Source of the DNA: UM-FILTER-40-17 sp032251335
GTDB taxonomy: Bacteria > Bacteroidota > Bacteroidia > Flavobacteriales > Flavobacteriaceae
NCBI GenBank assembly: GCA_032251335.1
Contig: JAVVDW010000016.1
Span: forward strand, 1-64,000
Reading direction: 5' to 3'
DNA: 64,000 bases
The number at the start of each line of letters is the position of its first letter. The stretch's first letter is position 1. The notes below the pieces were generated by a model, which was given only the letters and a program-made list of their open reading frames with translations, did no database searches and had not been told where the DNA came from. The position numbers and the translations under genes were made by a program. Shown piece after piece: positions 18,130 to 26,597 of this stretch.

Positions 18130-19128
18130 ATGAACCATTCCTCCCGCAGAATTTTTTTGCGAAACACAACCTTAGCGAGTTCTGCACTCATCGCACCAAA
18201 TTTTTTGAGTTGTCAGCAAAAAATTACACCTGTTTTAGAAACCTATAAACCGCAAATTTTATCCACCTGGAATCACGGCATGCCTGCCAACAATGAAGCT
18301 TGGAAAATCCTCCAACAGACCGGCAATATTGTAGATGCCGTGGAACAAGGCGTCCGTGTAACCGAATCTGACCCGGATAACCTCAGTGTCGGTTTGCAAG
18401 GACTTCCAGATAGAGACGGTATCGTAACGCTCGATGCTTCCATCATGAAAGGAGACGGATCTTGCGGCTCGGTTTCCTTTGTTAGGCAAATAAAACACCC
18501 TATCACGCTGGCACGACGTGTGATGGAAAACACCCCGCATGTGATGCTCAGTGGCGAAGGCGCCAGGCGATTTGCCATTGCAGAAGGCTTCGCGTTAGAA
18601 ACAGAAAAACTTAGTCCAAAAGCGGAAGCTGCCTACCAAAAGTGGCTGGAAAGTGCGCAATACAAACCCATAGTCAATATTGAAAACCACGATACCATCG
18701 GCATGATAGGTATCGATGCCGAAGGCCGTTTGGCCGGTGCTTGTACCACCAGCGGTCTTGCCTACAAAATGCACGGGCGTGTGGGCGACAGTCCCATTAT
18801 TGGAGCCGGACTTTACGTTGACGACGAAGTGGGTGCCGCTACCGCTACCGGACTTGGCGAAACCATTATCAAAATTTGCGGCAGTTTCCTGATTGTAGAA
18901 CTTATGCGCCAAGGGCGGAGCCCTCAGGAAGCTTGTGAAGAAACGGTCAGAAGATTGGTGGCAAAAAGCAAAGCAAACATAAAAGACGTGCAAGCCGGAT
19001 TCTTAGCCATTAATAAAGATGGTGCTTTTGGCGCTTATGCCGTACAACCGGGGTTTAATTTTGCACAACACCATCCGGCTAAGCAAGCGCTTGTCGATTC
19101 ACAAAGCTATTTTCCGCAACATGGCTGA
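18130..19128 (+). CDS. N4-(beta-N-acetylglucosaminyl)-L-asparaginase family Ntn-hydrolase
   Basis: A 332-residue member of the aspartylglucosaminidase/isoaspartyl peptidase family. The autocatalytic nucleophile is Thr189 (NHDTIGMIG), where the precursor is cleaved into alpha and beta chains. GRVGDSPIIGAGLYVDD and ATATGLGE are the substrate-pocket blocks. The N-terminus has a twin-Arg-like start (RRIFLRN) and a possible lipobox ending at Cys28 (PNFLSC), so export as a Tat lipoprotein is likely. It would release glycans from Asn or cleave isoaspartyl bonds. Its 3' end overlaps cutC by eight bases. Confidence 0.9.
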   Translation: MNHSSRRIFLRNTTLASSALIAPNFLSCQQKITPVLETYKPQILSTWNHGMPANNEAWKILQQTGNIVDAVEQGVRVTESDPDNLSVGLQGLPDRDGIVTLDASIMKGDGSCGSVSFVRQIKHPITLARRVMENTPHVMLSGEGARRFAIAEGFALETEKLSPKAEAAYQKWLESAQYKPIVNIENHDTIGMIGIDAEGRLAGACTTSGLAYKMHGRVGDSPIIGAGLYVDDEVGAATATGLGETIIKICGSFLIVELMRQGRSPQEACEETVRRLVAKSKANIKDVQAGFLAINKDGAFGAYAVQPGFNFAQHHPAKQALVDSQSYFPQHG

Positions 19129-19843
19129 TATCTTACTGGAAGCACCCGTTTTCAACTTGGAATCGGCACTTCAAGCAGCGGCATTTGGCGTAGATAGAAT
19201 TGAACTCTGTGCCGATTTCGATTCGGGTGGCACAACGCCTTCCTTAGGTTTGTTTCAAGAAATTAAAAAATCTGTTGATATCCCGGTCTTTGTGATGATT
19301 CGCCCAAGAGGCGGTCTCTTTACGTATTCGGAAACGGAAATAAGCGTCATGCTTAACGACATACAACTATTCAAAAATTTCGGCGCAGACGGCTTTGTTT
19401 TTGGCATACTGACCTCGGATGGCATGGTCGATTCGGAAAATTGTAAAAAATTGTTGTCAGCTGCCAAGGCATTGCCCTGTACTTTTCACCGCGCTTTCGA
19501 TCTTTGCAAAAACCCCGAAGCAGCACTTGAAACCCTGATTGAACTCGGATTTAAACGCATTCTGACTTCCGGTGCGCAACCTAATGTAGAAAAAGGTTTG
19601 GATAACTTAGTACGATTTTTAACGCTGGCCAAAAACCGCATCATCATCCTACCGGGCGGAGGTATGAAACCCAAATGGATTGAACCCCTTCGCAAAACCC
19701 AAATGTTGCAGGAGGTTCATGCGAGTTGCAAGTGTATTTCTTCGTCAGAGGCTTTTAGCCATCCTTTGTCGGCTGGTTTTGGAAAGACTCCGGGCATCTC
19801 CAAATCTTGCATAGAGGAATTTCGGACACTTTTAAAAAATTGA
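19121..19843 (+). CDS. cutC: CutC family protein
   Basis: A 240-residue TIM-barrel protein of the CutC family, first described as a copper homeostasis protein, though that role is disputed. Conserved blocks: LEAPVFNLESALQAAAFG, RIELCADFDSGGTTPS, VMIRPRGG and CTFHRAFDLC. The in-frame ATG at 19121 gives the canonical MADILLEAPVFN start. It overlaps the end of the asparaginase-family gene, so the two are translationally coupled. No copper transporter is nearby. Confidence 0.93.
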   Translation: MADILLEAPVFNLESALQAAAFGVDRIELCADFDSGGTTPSLGLFQEIKKSVDIPVFVMIRPRGGLFTYSETEISVMLNDIQLFKNFGADGFVFGILTSDGMVDSENCKKLLSAAKALPCTFHRAFDLCKNPEAALETLIELGFKRILTSGAQPNVEKGLDNLVRFLTLAKNRIIILPGGGMKPKWIEPLRKTQMLQEVHASCKCISSSEAFSHPLSAGFGKTPGISKSCIEEFRTLLKN

Positions 19844-19957
19844 ATGTCCACACGGTTTCTGTGCTGTCTTTTTTGAAAACTTGTGTATTAAAAAAGTGCA
19901 AACAGGTTTTCATTTTAGGGATAGAAATGTATCTTTAACTGCTGTAATCTTCCCGCT

Positions 19958-22900
19958 ATGTACCTGATTTTTGATACCGAAACTACCGGAATTCCCGCCC
20001 GTTATGATGCGCCCATAAGCGACTCCGACAATTGGCCGCGTTGCGTGCAGCTCGCCTGGCAGCTTCACAACAGTGTGGGGGAAATCTTAGAGCAGCAAGA
20101 TTATATCATTCGTCCGGATGGTTATACCATTCCGTATGAAGCAGAAAGCATACACGGTATTTCTACCGCTTTGGCAGAAGCAGAGGGTATCGACTTGCAA
20201 GGGGCACTTTCACACTTCAAGGAAGCTGTTGACAAAGCGCAGGTTTTGGTCGGTCAAAATTTGAGCTTTGACCTTAAAATTTTGGGTGCCGAGTTTTATA
20301 GGCTTAAAACGGAAAATCCGTTAACAGACATGCCTGTATTGGACACGTGTACCGAAGAAACGGCATTTCTTTGTAAACTACCCGGCGGACGAGGCGGCAA
20401 ATTCAAAACGCCAAAGCTGTTTGAATTGCACGAACATCTTTTTGACGAAACTTTTGCGGAGGCACACAACGCTTCGGCAGACGTTGAAGCTACGGCCAGA
20501 TGTTTTTTCGAGTTAAAAAGAAGGCAATTTTTTCCCTTGGAAAAACTGCCTGTTCTAGCGGATGAGTTTGCACAATTTTTAGCTCAAAATCCGAATCCTA
20601 TCAAACCTTTAGGCGTTCGGCATCGCGACCTAAAAGCGGCCTCGGCCAAGCTCAGACCCGCCGAAGATACCGGCAAAGCCGCTCGGCTGAGCGTAGATGA
20701 AAAAGAAGCTTTTCAAAATGCCCGATTTTCTCACCTGCACACCCATTCTCGTTTTTCCGTATTGCAAGCCACTTCTACTTTTAAGGAATTGGTGTCCGAA
20801 TCCGTAAAACAAAATATGCCGGCACTGGCCGTCACTGACATCGGCAATATGATGGGTGCTTTTTTATTCGTAAAAGAAGTAGCCAATCAAAATAAACTTG
20901 CGGCCGAACAACACAAAAAAGAGGGTAAAGACACGCCGTTTGAACCGCTCAAACCCATAGTGGGCTGTGTGTTTCACGTATGTGAAGACTGCTCAGACAA
21001 AAGCCACAAAGACAATGGCTACCAAATGGTTTTTTTAGCGAAAAACAAAAACGGCTATAGAAACCTGTGTAAACTTTCATCTTTGGCCTTCACCCAAGGT
21101 TTCTACTACGTACCGCGCATCGACAAAAAGCTTGTGGAAACCTATAAAGAAGACCTCATCGTGCTTTCGGGAAATGTGTATGGAGAACTCTATGCTAAAA
21201 TTCTAAACCTTGGCGAGCATCAGGCCGAAGAGGCGTTGCTGTGGTGGAAAGAAACTTTTGCCGACGATTTTTATATTGAAATCAACAAGCACGGACAGCA
21301 GGACGAAGACCGGGCCAACGAAGTGTTGCTTCAATTTTCAAAAAAACACCATGTAAAAATTGTTGCGACCAACGCCACCTTTTACACCTATAAAAAAGAT
21401 GCCGAGGCACACGATATTTTGCTCTGCGTCAAAGACGGCGAAAAGCGTGCAACTCCTAAAGGAAGAGGCCGTGGATACAGATACGGACTCGACAATCAGG
21501 AATACTATTTTAAATCGGGTGATGAAATGAAAGCTGTTTTCAAGTCTATGCCCGAAGCCATTCTCAACGTGCAAGAGGTTGTAGATAAAATAGAAGTGTA
21601 CAGCTTGGCAAGGGAAGTGTTGCTCCCAAAATTTGACATTCCAAAAGATTTTGAATCGAATAATCCTGAAGGCGACGACAAGGCCGCAGAAAATGCCTAT
21701 TTAAAATTCCTTACCTACAAAGGTGCGGAAAAGCGCTATCCCAAACTTACAGATGAGATACGGGAACGCATCGATTTTGAATTGGAAATTATAGCCAAAA
21801 CAGGCTATCCGGGTTATTTTTTGATTGTACAAGACTTCATTGCCGAGGCACGAAAGATGGATGTTTCTGTGGGACCGGGCAGGGGTTCTGCAGCGGGTTC
21901 GGCCGTAGCCTATTGCCTTGGTATCACCAATATAGACCCCATTGCTTACGACTTGCTCTTTGAGCGTTTTCTGAATCCGGAAAGGGTTTCGCTACCGGAT
22001 ATCGATATCGATTTTGACGACGACGGCCGAAGCAAAGTGATGGATTATGTCATCAAAAAATACGGTGCCAACCAAGTAGCGCAAATCATCACTTATGGCA
22101 CTATGGCTGCCAAGTCGGCACTTAGAGATACGGCCCGGGTGTTAGATTTGTCTTTGCCCGATGCCGATCGGTTGGCCAAAATGATTCCCGACAATTTGTC
22201 TTTGCAAAAAATATCGCTTTTAGATGTATTGCAAAAACCTTTGGAAGATTTAAAAGAAAAAGTGCGTTCGGAAGATTTTCAATCACTCAGCGACCTTCGC
22301 GACCTTTCCGAAAATGACGATTTGATGGGCGAAACCATTCGGCAAGCTGCCGTGTTGGAAGGCTCGCTTCGCAATACCGGCATTCATGCTTGTGGCGTCA
22401 TCATCACGCCCGAAGATTTAACCAATTTGGTGCCTATTGCCACGAGTAAAGAATCTGACTTGTATGCCACGCAGTTCGACAACTCGGTCGTAGAATCTGC
22501 TGGTTTACTGAAAATGGACTTTTTGGGGCTGAAAACCTTGACGCTTATAAAAGACACACTCAAACTCATCAAATACAGACACCGTGTTGAGTTGGATCCG
22601 GATCTTTTTCCTTTGGACGACGCCAAAACCTACGAACTTTTTCAGCGCGGAGAAACCGTCGGAATTTTTCAGTACGAATCTGCCGGTATGCAAAAATATC
22701 TGCGAGAATTGAAGCCTACCCAATTCACCGATTTGATTGCCATGAACGCCTTGTACAGACCCGGCCCTATGGACTATTTACCGAGTTTCATCAAACGCAA
22801 ACAAGGCGAAGAACCCATAGCGTACGAAATCCCTGAGATGGAAGGTATTTTGAAGGAAACCTACGGCATTACGGTCTATCAGGAGCAAGTGATGCTGCTA

Positions 22901-24331
22901 TCGCAGAAACTGGCCAATTTTACCAAAGGCGAAGCCGACATCTTGCGGAAAGCAATGGGTAAAAAAATTATTGAGTTGCTCAACCAACTCAAACCAAAGT
23001 TTTTGACAAACGGGCAAAACAATGGCCATCCCAAAGACAAACTCGAAAAAATTTGGAAAGACTGGGAGGCATTTGCCAAATACGCTTTTAACAAGTCGCA
23101 TGCCACTTGCTATGCCTGGGTGGCCTACCAAACGGCGTATCTAAAAGCCAACTATCCGTCTGAATACATGGCTGCTGTGTTGAGCAACAACATGAGCGAC
23201 ATCAAGAAAGTCAGTTTTTTTATGGAAGAATGCAAACGAATGGGATTGCGTGTTTTGGGTCCGGATGTAAACGAATCTTTTTTCAAATTCACCGTAAACG
23301 ATGACAACGCCATTCGTTTTGGTATGGGCGCGGTAAAGGGCGTGGGCGCGGGTGCTGTGGAAACTTTTGTAGAAAACCGAAAAGACAGCAAATACAAATC
23401 TGTTTTTGATGTGGCCAAAAGGGTAAATTTACAAGCCGCAAACAAAAAAGCTTTTGAAAACTTGGCTTTGGCCGGTGCTTTTGATTCTTTTCCGGGCACG
23501 CACAGGGCGCAATATTTTCAGGATGAAGGAGACGGCTTAATTTTTCTGGAGAAAATTATCCGCTACGGTGCCAAGTTTCAGGAAAACGAAAATGCCTCGC
23601 AGGTAAGCTTGTTCGGCGATGCCAGCGATGTGCAAATGCCCGAACCGGTTCTGCCGCCTTGCGAGAGCTGGAGCACCATGGAAAAACTGCGAAAAGAAAA
23701 AGAAGTGGTTGGTATTTTTATATCTGGACATCCGCTAGATGATTTTGAAACAGAACTCAAATACTTCTGCAACGGAACCCTTGGTATGTTAAAAGATTTG
23801 CCGGCACTGCTGAACCGAGATCTGAATATCTGCGGCATCGTTTCCAATGTGATGCATCGGGTTTCTAAAGCCGGGCGAGGTTGGGCGACATTTACCTTAG
23901 ACGATTACAGCGATTCGCATGAGTTCCGGATTTTTGGAGATGAATATTTAAAACACCGCCACTTTTTGGTCGAAAATTACTTTTTGTACCTAAAAATAAA
24001 CATCCGCGAGGGCTATGTCAACAAACAAACCGGACAACGCAGCGAACCGGCCATTCAATATCGCGATTTTGAAATGTTGCACGATGTGAGAGAAAAATTG
24101 GCGAAAAAACTCATTGTTGAAATTCAAGCCGACACCTTAAACAAAAATACGGTAGAGAAGCTTCGGGAAGTGACAGAAGCAAACCAAGGAAACGTGCCGC
24201 TTGAAATTACGTTGGTGCAAGCAGACGCGCAGCTCCACATTACACTACCAAGCCGTAAATACAAGGTAAACCCAACGGACGTCTTATTGGAAAGTCTTAG
24301 GGCAAACGATTTTCATTTTCGGTTGAATTAA
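19958..24331 (+). CDS. dnaE: DNA polymerase III alpha subunit with fused 3'-5' exonuclease domain
   Basis: A 1457-residue replicative polymerase. Residues 1-190 are a DnaQ-type DEDDh exonuclease: D6-T-E8 near the start, NLSFD near 100-105, H170 and D175 (HNASADVEA). From about 245 comes the PHP domain (HLHTHSRFSVLQ). Its usual TDHGN is TDIGN here, so that metal site is probably degenerate. The polymerase core has VGPGRGSAAGSA and the catalytic PDIDIDF near residue 680. A clamp-binding motif QVSLF lies at about 1215, followed by an OB domain. The fusion would supply proofreading in cis, and is known in this phylum. The convergent zinc-ribbon gene overlaps its end by four bases. Confidence 0.96.
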   Translation: MYLIFDTETTGIPARYDAPISDSDNWPRCVQLAWQLHNSVGEILEQQDYIIRPDGYTIPYEAESIHGISTALAEAEGIDLQGALSHFKEAVDKAQVLVGQNLSFDLKILGAEFYRLKTENPLTDMPVLDTCTEETAFLCKLPGGRGGKFKTPKLFELHEHLFDETFAEAHNASADVEATARCFFELKRRQFFPLEKLPVLADEFAQFLAQNPNPIKPLGVRHRDLKAASAKLRPAEDTGKAARLSVDEKEAFQNARFSHLHTHSRFSVLQATSTFKELVSESVKQNMPALAVTDIGNMMGAFLFVKEVANQNKLAAEQHKKEGKDTPFEPLKPIVGCVFHVCEDCSDKSHKDNGYQMVFLAKNKNGYRNLCKLSSLAFTQGFYYVPRIDKKLVETYKEDLIVLSGNVYGELYAKILNLGEHQAEEALLWWKETFADDFYIEINKHGQQDEDRANEVLLQFSKKHHVKIVATNATFYTYKKDAEAHDILLCVKDGEKRATPKGRGRGYRYGLDNQEYYFKSGDEMKAVFKSMPEAILNVQEVVDKIEVYSLAREVLLPKFDIPKDFESNNPEGDDKAAENAYLKFLTYKGAEKRYPKLTDEIRERIDFELEIIAKTGYPGYFLIVQDFIAEARKMDVSVGPGRGSAAGSAVAYCLGITNIDPIAYDLLFERFLNPERVSLPDIDIDFDDDGRSKVMDYVIKKYGANQVAQIITYGTMAAKSALRDTARVLDLSLPDADRLAKMIPDNLSLQKISLLDVLQKPLEDLKEKVRSEDFQSLSDLRDLSENDDLMGETIRQAAVLEGSLRNTGIHACGVIITPEDLTNLVPIATSKESDLYATQFDNSVVESAGLLKMDFLGLKTLTLIKDTLKLIKYRHRVELDPDLFPLDDAKTYELFQRGETVGIFQYESAGMQKYLRELKPTQFTDLIAMNALYRPGPMDYLPSFIKRKQGEEPIAYEIPEMEGILKETYGITVYQEQVMLLSQKLANFTKGEADILRKAMGKKIIELLNQLKPKFLTNGQNNGHPKDKLEKIWKDWEAFAKYAFNKSHATCYAWVAYQTAYLKANYPSEYMAAVLSNNMSDIKKVSFFMEECKRMGLRVLGPDVNESFFKFTVNDDNAIRFGMGAVKGVGAGAVETFVENRKDSKYKSVFDVAKRVNLQAANKKAFENLALAGAFDSFPGTHRAQYFQDEGDGLIFLEKIIRYGAKFQENENASQVSLFGDASDVQMPEPVLPPCESWSTMEKLRKEKEVVGIFISGHPLDDFETELKYFCNGTLGMLKDLPALLNRDLNICGIVSNVMHRVSKAGRGWATFTLDDYSDSHEFRIFGDEYLKHRHFLVENYFLYLKINIREGYVNKQTGQRSEPAIQYRDFEMLHDVREKLAKKLIVEIQADTLNKNTVEKLREVTEANQGNVPLEITLVQADAQLHITLPSRKYKVNPTDVLLESLRANDFHFRLN

Positions 24332-24675
24332 TCTCGGCGAACAAGCATATAGTAATCGTTGTCTAAGGGCAAATAGCCTTGGTTGTAGCAAAAGTAATAG
24401 GTAGTGCCTGCCTTGGTGGTATAGAGGTTGGTGATGTATTCAAAATCGAAACCTTTTTCGAGGAGTTTGGTGCGCGACACCTTGGTTTTGCCGTCGCGAT
24501 TGAGGGTTTGCAGGATGTGAAAATTTTTTCGCAAGCGGTAATTGGTGTTGCGAATCAGGTTTTTTTGGTCGTTTCCGGCGCGGTTGTGGTAGGCATTGCG
24601 ACAGTAGTCGCTACAGAATTTCTTATCGCTGCGACCGATGATTTTTTCTCCACATTCCGGACAGTTTTTTTCCAT
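24328..24675 (-). CDS. Small zinc-ribbon protein, conserved hypothetical
   Basis: A 115-residue protein with an N-terminal zinc ribbon, C5-x2-C8-x12-C21-x3-C25, in the frame KKFCSDYCRNAYHNR. The remainder is basic and mixed alpha/beta (YYFCYNQGYLPLDNDYYML). Similar small proteins occur across Flavobacteriia with no known function; nucleic-acid binding is a guess from the ribbon and charge. A possible -7-like TAACTTTA and a 15-codon upstream ORF lie within about 110 bases upstream on the minus strand. It overlaps dnaE tail to tail by four bases. Confidence 0.75.
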   Translation of the reverse strand: MEKNCPECGEKIIGRSDKKFCSDYCRNAYHNRAGNDQKNLIRNTNYRLRKNFHILQTLNRDGKTKVSRTKLLEKGFDFEYITNLYTTKAGTTYYFCYNQGYLPLDNDYYMLVRRD

Positions 24676-24798
24676 GATTACAGTTTTGTAGGAGGACTGT
24701 TGTTGTTTTTACCGTTTTTGCTCATGCCTGGTAGTGTATCAAACATCGGGTACTTTCGGCTGAGCTGTAAAGTTAGCAAAAAAACGCAAATTTTAGAA

Positions 24799-25021
24799 TC
24801 AATCATTAGCCTGCAATGGGCGATAAGAGGTGTTGGGTGTAGTGCTTTCTGTTATATTTTTAATTTCTACATAGTCAGTTAAAAGTTCATCTATTTCTTC
24901 GATTGATTTTTTGTTCGATAAAATTGGTCTCACTGGATGCATTACTTTTTGACGAACTAAATTATAAACTCCTTGAGAGCTAAATTTTGAAGAAAATTTG
25001 TTCAGTTTTTTTTTATTCAGT
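24799..25021 (-). pseudogene. Out-of-frame C-terminal tail of the CBS-domain gene, with Rx4H motif
   Basis: Directly past the stop of the CBS gene (minus strand), the +1 frame is open for about 70 codons to TGA at 24799-24801 and reads like protein, including QGVYNLVRQKVMHPVRPIL. The frame has no ATG until inside this motif and no separate start signal. Counting from the CBS start, 24799-25645 is 847 bases, one more than a whole number of codons, so a single inserted base would restore one 281-residue protein. The crossover must lie between a TAG in the +1 frame and the TAA at 25013-25015, next to a run of nine A. The R-QKVM-H spacing matches the Rx4-6H motif of HEPN-type RNases (inference). 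Confidence 0.6.
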
Positions 25022-25645
25022 TGGTAAATCTATTATGAATTTTTTGAGTGTAATTCCAACAGTTTGTAAATACATATGTTGGAAAATATCGATATCATGG
25101 TTTGTCTTAATATTCTCTTTAAATGTTTTTAATAATTCTTGTAAATGATTATCGGTAGCATTTTCGAATTCAGTTAAAATTTTGTCTTGCGAAATATGTT
25201 TTTTGAGAATTTCGGAAACACTCCTTTCAATATCAGCAATAACGAAAAACAGGTAGTTATAGACTAACTGACAATTAAGGTTGACATAAGAAACCAAACC
25301 TAATATTTCCTCGTTGTCAGTCAAAAAGTAATAATGCCTACCCTTTTTTCTAAATTTTTTGACAAGATCTTTTAAACTCAACCTGTAATAAATAGTTTGA
25401 GTATCTTTAATTTTATTTCTGTTTAAACTGTCATATATATTCCATTCCTGTGTTGAGAAGTAAGAGTTCACATTTCCATTCTCGTCCTCTATAGGTAAAA
25501 CGTCAAAACGATTTTTTTTCATTATAATCTTCGCTTTTTCTTCATTCGCTGAGTCAGTCGTTATCCAATTCCACTTACTAATTCCAATTTGCGAAGCTGA
25601 AACTTCTATTGCAGGGTCATACAAAAATTGTCTTTTAATGTTCAT
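25013..25645 (-). CDS. CBS-domain-like protein, probably truncated by a frameshift
   Basis: A 210-residue low-G+C ORF. Residues about 25-65 resemble a CBS motif (AKIIMKKNRFDVLPIEDENG), and a second half-site may follow at 90-125 (YYFLTDNEEILGLVSYVNLN). Residues 125-205 are helical. The natural protein very likely continued another 70 residues in the +1 frame (24799-25021). CBS domains bind adenine nucleotides, and fused to a HEPN-like domain they would suggest a nucleotide-sensing toxin or RNase, but this is inference. G+C near 32% contrasts with neighbouring dnaE, suggesting acquired DNA. Confidence 0.65.
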   Translation of the reverse strand: MNIKRQFLYDPAIEVSASQIGISKWNWITTDSANEEKAKIIMKKNRFDVLPIEDENGNVNSYFSTQEWNIYDSLNRNKIKDTQTIYYRLSLKDLVKKFRKKGRHYYFLTDNEEILGLVSYVNLNCQLVYNYLFFVIADIERSVSEILKKHISQDKILTEFENATDNHLQELLKTFKENIKTNHDIDIFQHMYLQTVGITLKKFIIDLPTE

Positions 25646-26079
25646 AGTTGTTTTTTTGCATTATACACATCCACTTATTACCACCTTTATTCAGCAAATA
25701 ATATTACAAAAAAAGGGGGAATTTCTAATTGATTTCAAGATTGATGTTTTGGTTTTAATCTAAAAGTACCACGAGTGGTTCTTTTGACTTTCAACCCCTT
25801 TTTATTGATGAATCCGCGTTTACGTATAGAAAGATAAAATCGCCTGCGCTCACTTCCCAATAAAAAAGGGTTTGGCATTTTTTGCAATCTTTTTTATTTT
25901 CATCCCAACCTTGCTAACGTACACATTATCAAATAAATATTCATTTACAAACAACTACAAACGTTTACAAATGAAAGTAATTGCTTAAAAACCAAATACA
26001 CTGATTTACAGCTCTTTACTTTGCATCGTGGTTTTTGAACAAACCCAAAACAGATGTATTAACTTTAAATTTTTTTATC
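25646..26079. other. Intergenic region between the CBS gene and ssb
   Basis: 434 bases. It holds the small basic ORF described separately (25735-25878) and, near 26010-26022, a -7-like TTACTTTG that could serve ssb. Otherwise it is A+T-rich without recognisable genes. Confidence 0.5.
25735..25878 (-). CDS. Putative 47-residue highly basic small protein
   Basis: ATG to TGA, 47 codons, starting MPNPFLLGSERRRFYLSIRK and ending in KPKHQS. About a third of residues are Arg or Lys, with few acidic ones, so it would bind nucleic acid or be a ribosome-associated peptide if real. An A-rich stretch lies just before the ATG. It is upstream of, and on the same strand as, the frameshifted CBS gene, 89 bases away. 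I do not recognise the family. It may be an unannotated small gene, an antitoxin-like partner or chance. Confidence 0.35.
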   Translation of the reverse strand: MPNPFLLGSERRRFYLSIRKRGFINKKGLKVKRTTRGTFRLKPKHQS

Positions 26080-26415
26080 ATGAGTACTTTAAGAAACAGC
26101 GTACAGCTGATCGGAAACCTAGGCAACGATCCTGAAATTGTAACCCTTGAATCGGGGAAAAAATTGGCTAAACTCTCTTTGGCTACCAACGAGACCTACA
26201 AAAACCAAGCCGGCGAAAAAGTCACAGAAACACAGTGGCACAACCTGGTGGCTTGGGGCAAAACCGCCGATGTGATTGAAAAGTTTCTCACCAAAGGAAG
26301 AGAAATTGCCGTAAACGGTAAAATCACCTACCGCAACTATGAAGACAAAAACGGCGCAAAACGCTACTTCACAGAAATCGTGGTTAACGAGCTCCAAATG
26401 TTGGGTGGCAAATAA
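26080..26415 (+). CDS. ssb: Single-stranded DNA-binding protein, short form
   Basis: A 111-residue SSB consisting of one OB-fold: NSVQLIGNLGNDPEIV, then TQWHNLVAWGKTADVIEKFL and the GKITYRNYEDKNG loop. It ends at VNELQMLGGK, directly after the fold, so the Gln/Gly-rich linker and acidic C-terminal tip used to recruit partner proteins are missing. It is probably an auxiliary SSB. An in-frame TTG at 26035 is not preferred, because MSTLRNSVQLIG is the standard start. A long hairpin follows it. Confidence 0.92.
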   Translation: MSTLRNSVQLIGNLGNDPEIVTLESGKKLAKLSLATNETYKNQAGEKVTETQWHNLVAWGKTADVIEKFLTKGREIAVNGKITYRNYEDKNGAKRYFTEIVVNELQMLGGK

Positions 26416-26439
26416 TTTGCCCGTAAAATCCAACATCTC

Positions 26440-26533
26440 AAAGAGGTTTTCCCTTATTTTCTTTTACATTTTTCGACCCATCTTGTTAAAAAATGTCAAG
26501 TAAAGTTTAGCGGGAAAGCCTCTTTTTATTTTT
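26440..26533 (+). terminator. Extended nested hairpin with T-tract between ssb and aroC
   Basis: Outer stem AAAGAGGTTTTCCC (26440-26453) pairs with GGGAAAGCCTCTTT (26512-26525): 14 bp with one G-U pair, followed by a T-rich tail. Inside it, ACATTTTT (26466-26473) pairs with AAAAATGT (26489-26496), partly extended by CTTT and AAAG. The whole could be a terminator for ssb, or a structured RNA. Confidence 0.65.
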
Positions 26534-26575
26534 GAAGCTTTTCTATACAACTTTAAGAGTTTCTAACTTTTTGTG

Positions 26576-26583
26576 TAGTTTTG
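26576..26583 (+). promoter_or_regulatory. -7 promoter element of aroC
   Basis: TAGTTTTG is an exact TAnnTTTG match, 14 bases before the aroC ATG. It excludes the in-frame upstream start at 26532. Confidence 0.55.
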
Positions 26584-26597
26584 TTGAAAACTTACGC

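Noticed and set aside
18595..18993. 132-codon minus-strand frame inside the asparaginase-family gene
   Set aside because: It lies fully antisense within a well-supported coding region and has no independent signals.
24379..24882. 167-codon plus-strand frame across the zinc-ribbon gene
   Set aside because: It is antisense to a clear zinc-ribbon ORF and shows no domain; a shadow of the real gene.
25006..25014. Programmed frameshift at the A9 run
   Set aside because: The in-frame TAA precedes the A-run in reading order, so slippage on the run alone could not join the frames; a mutation or sequencing error upstream of the stop is more likely.
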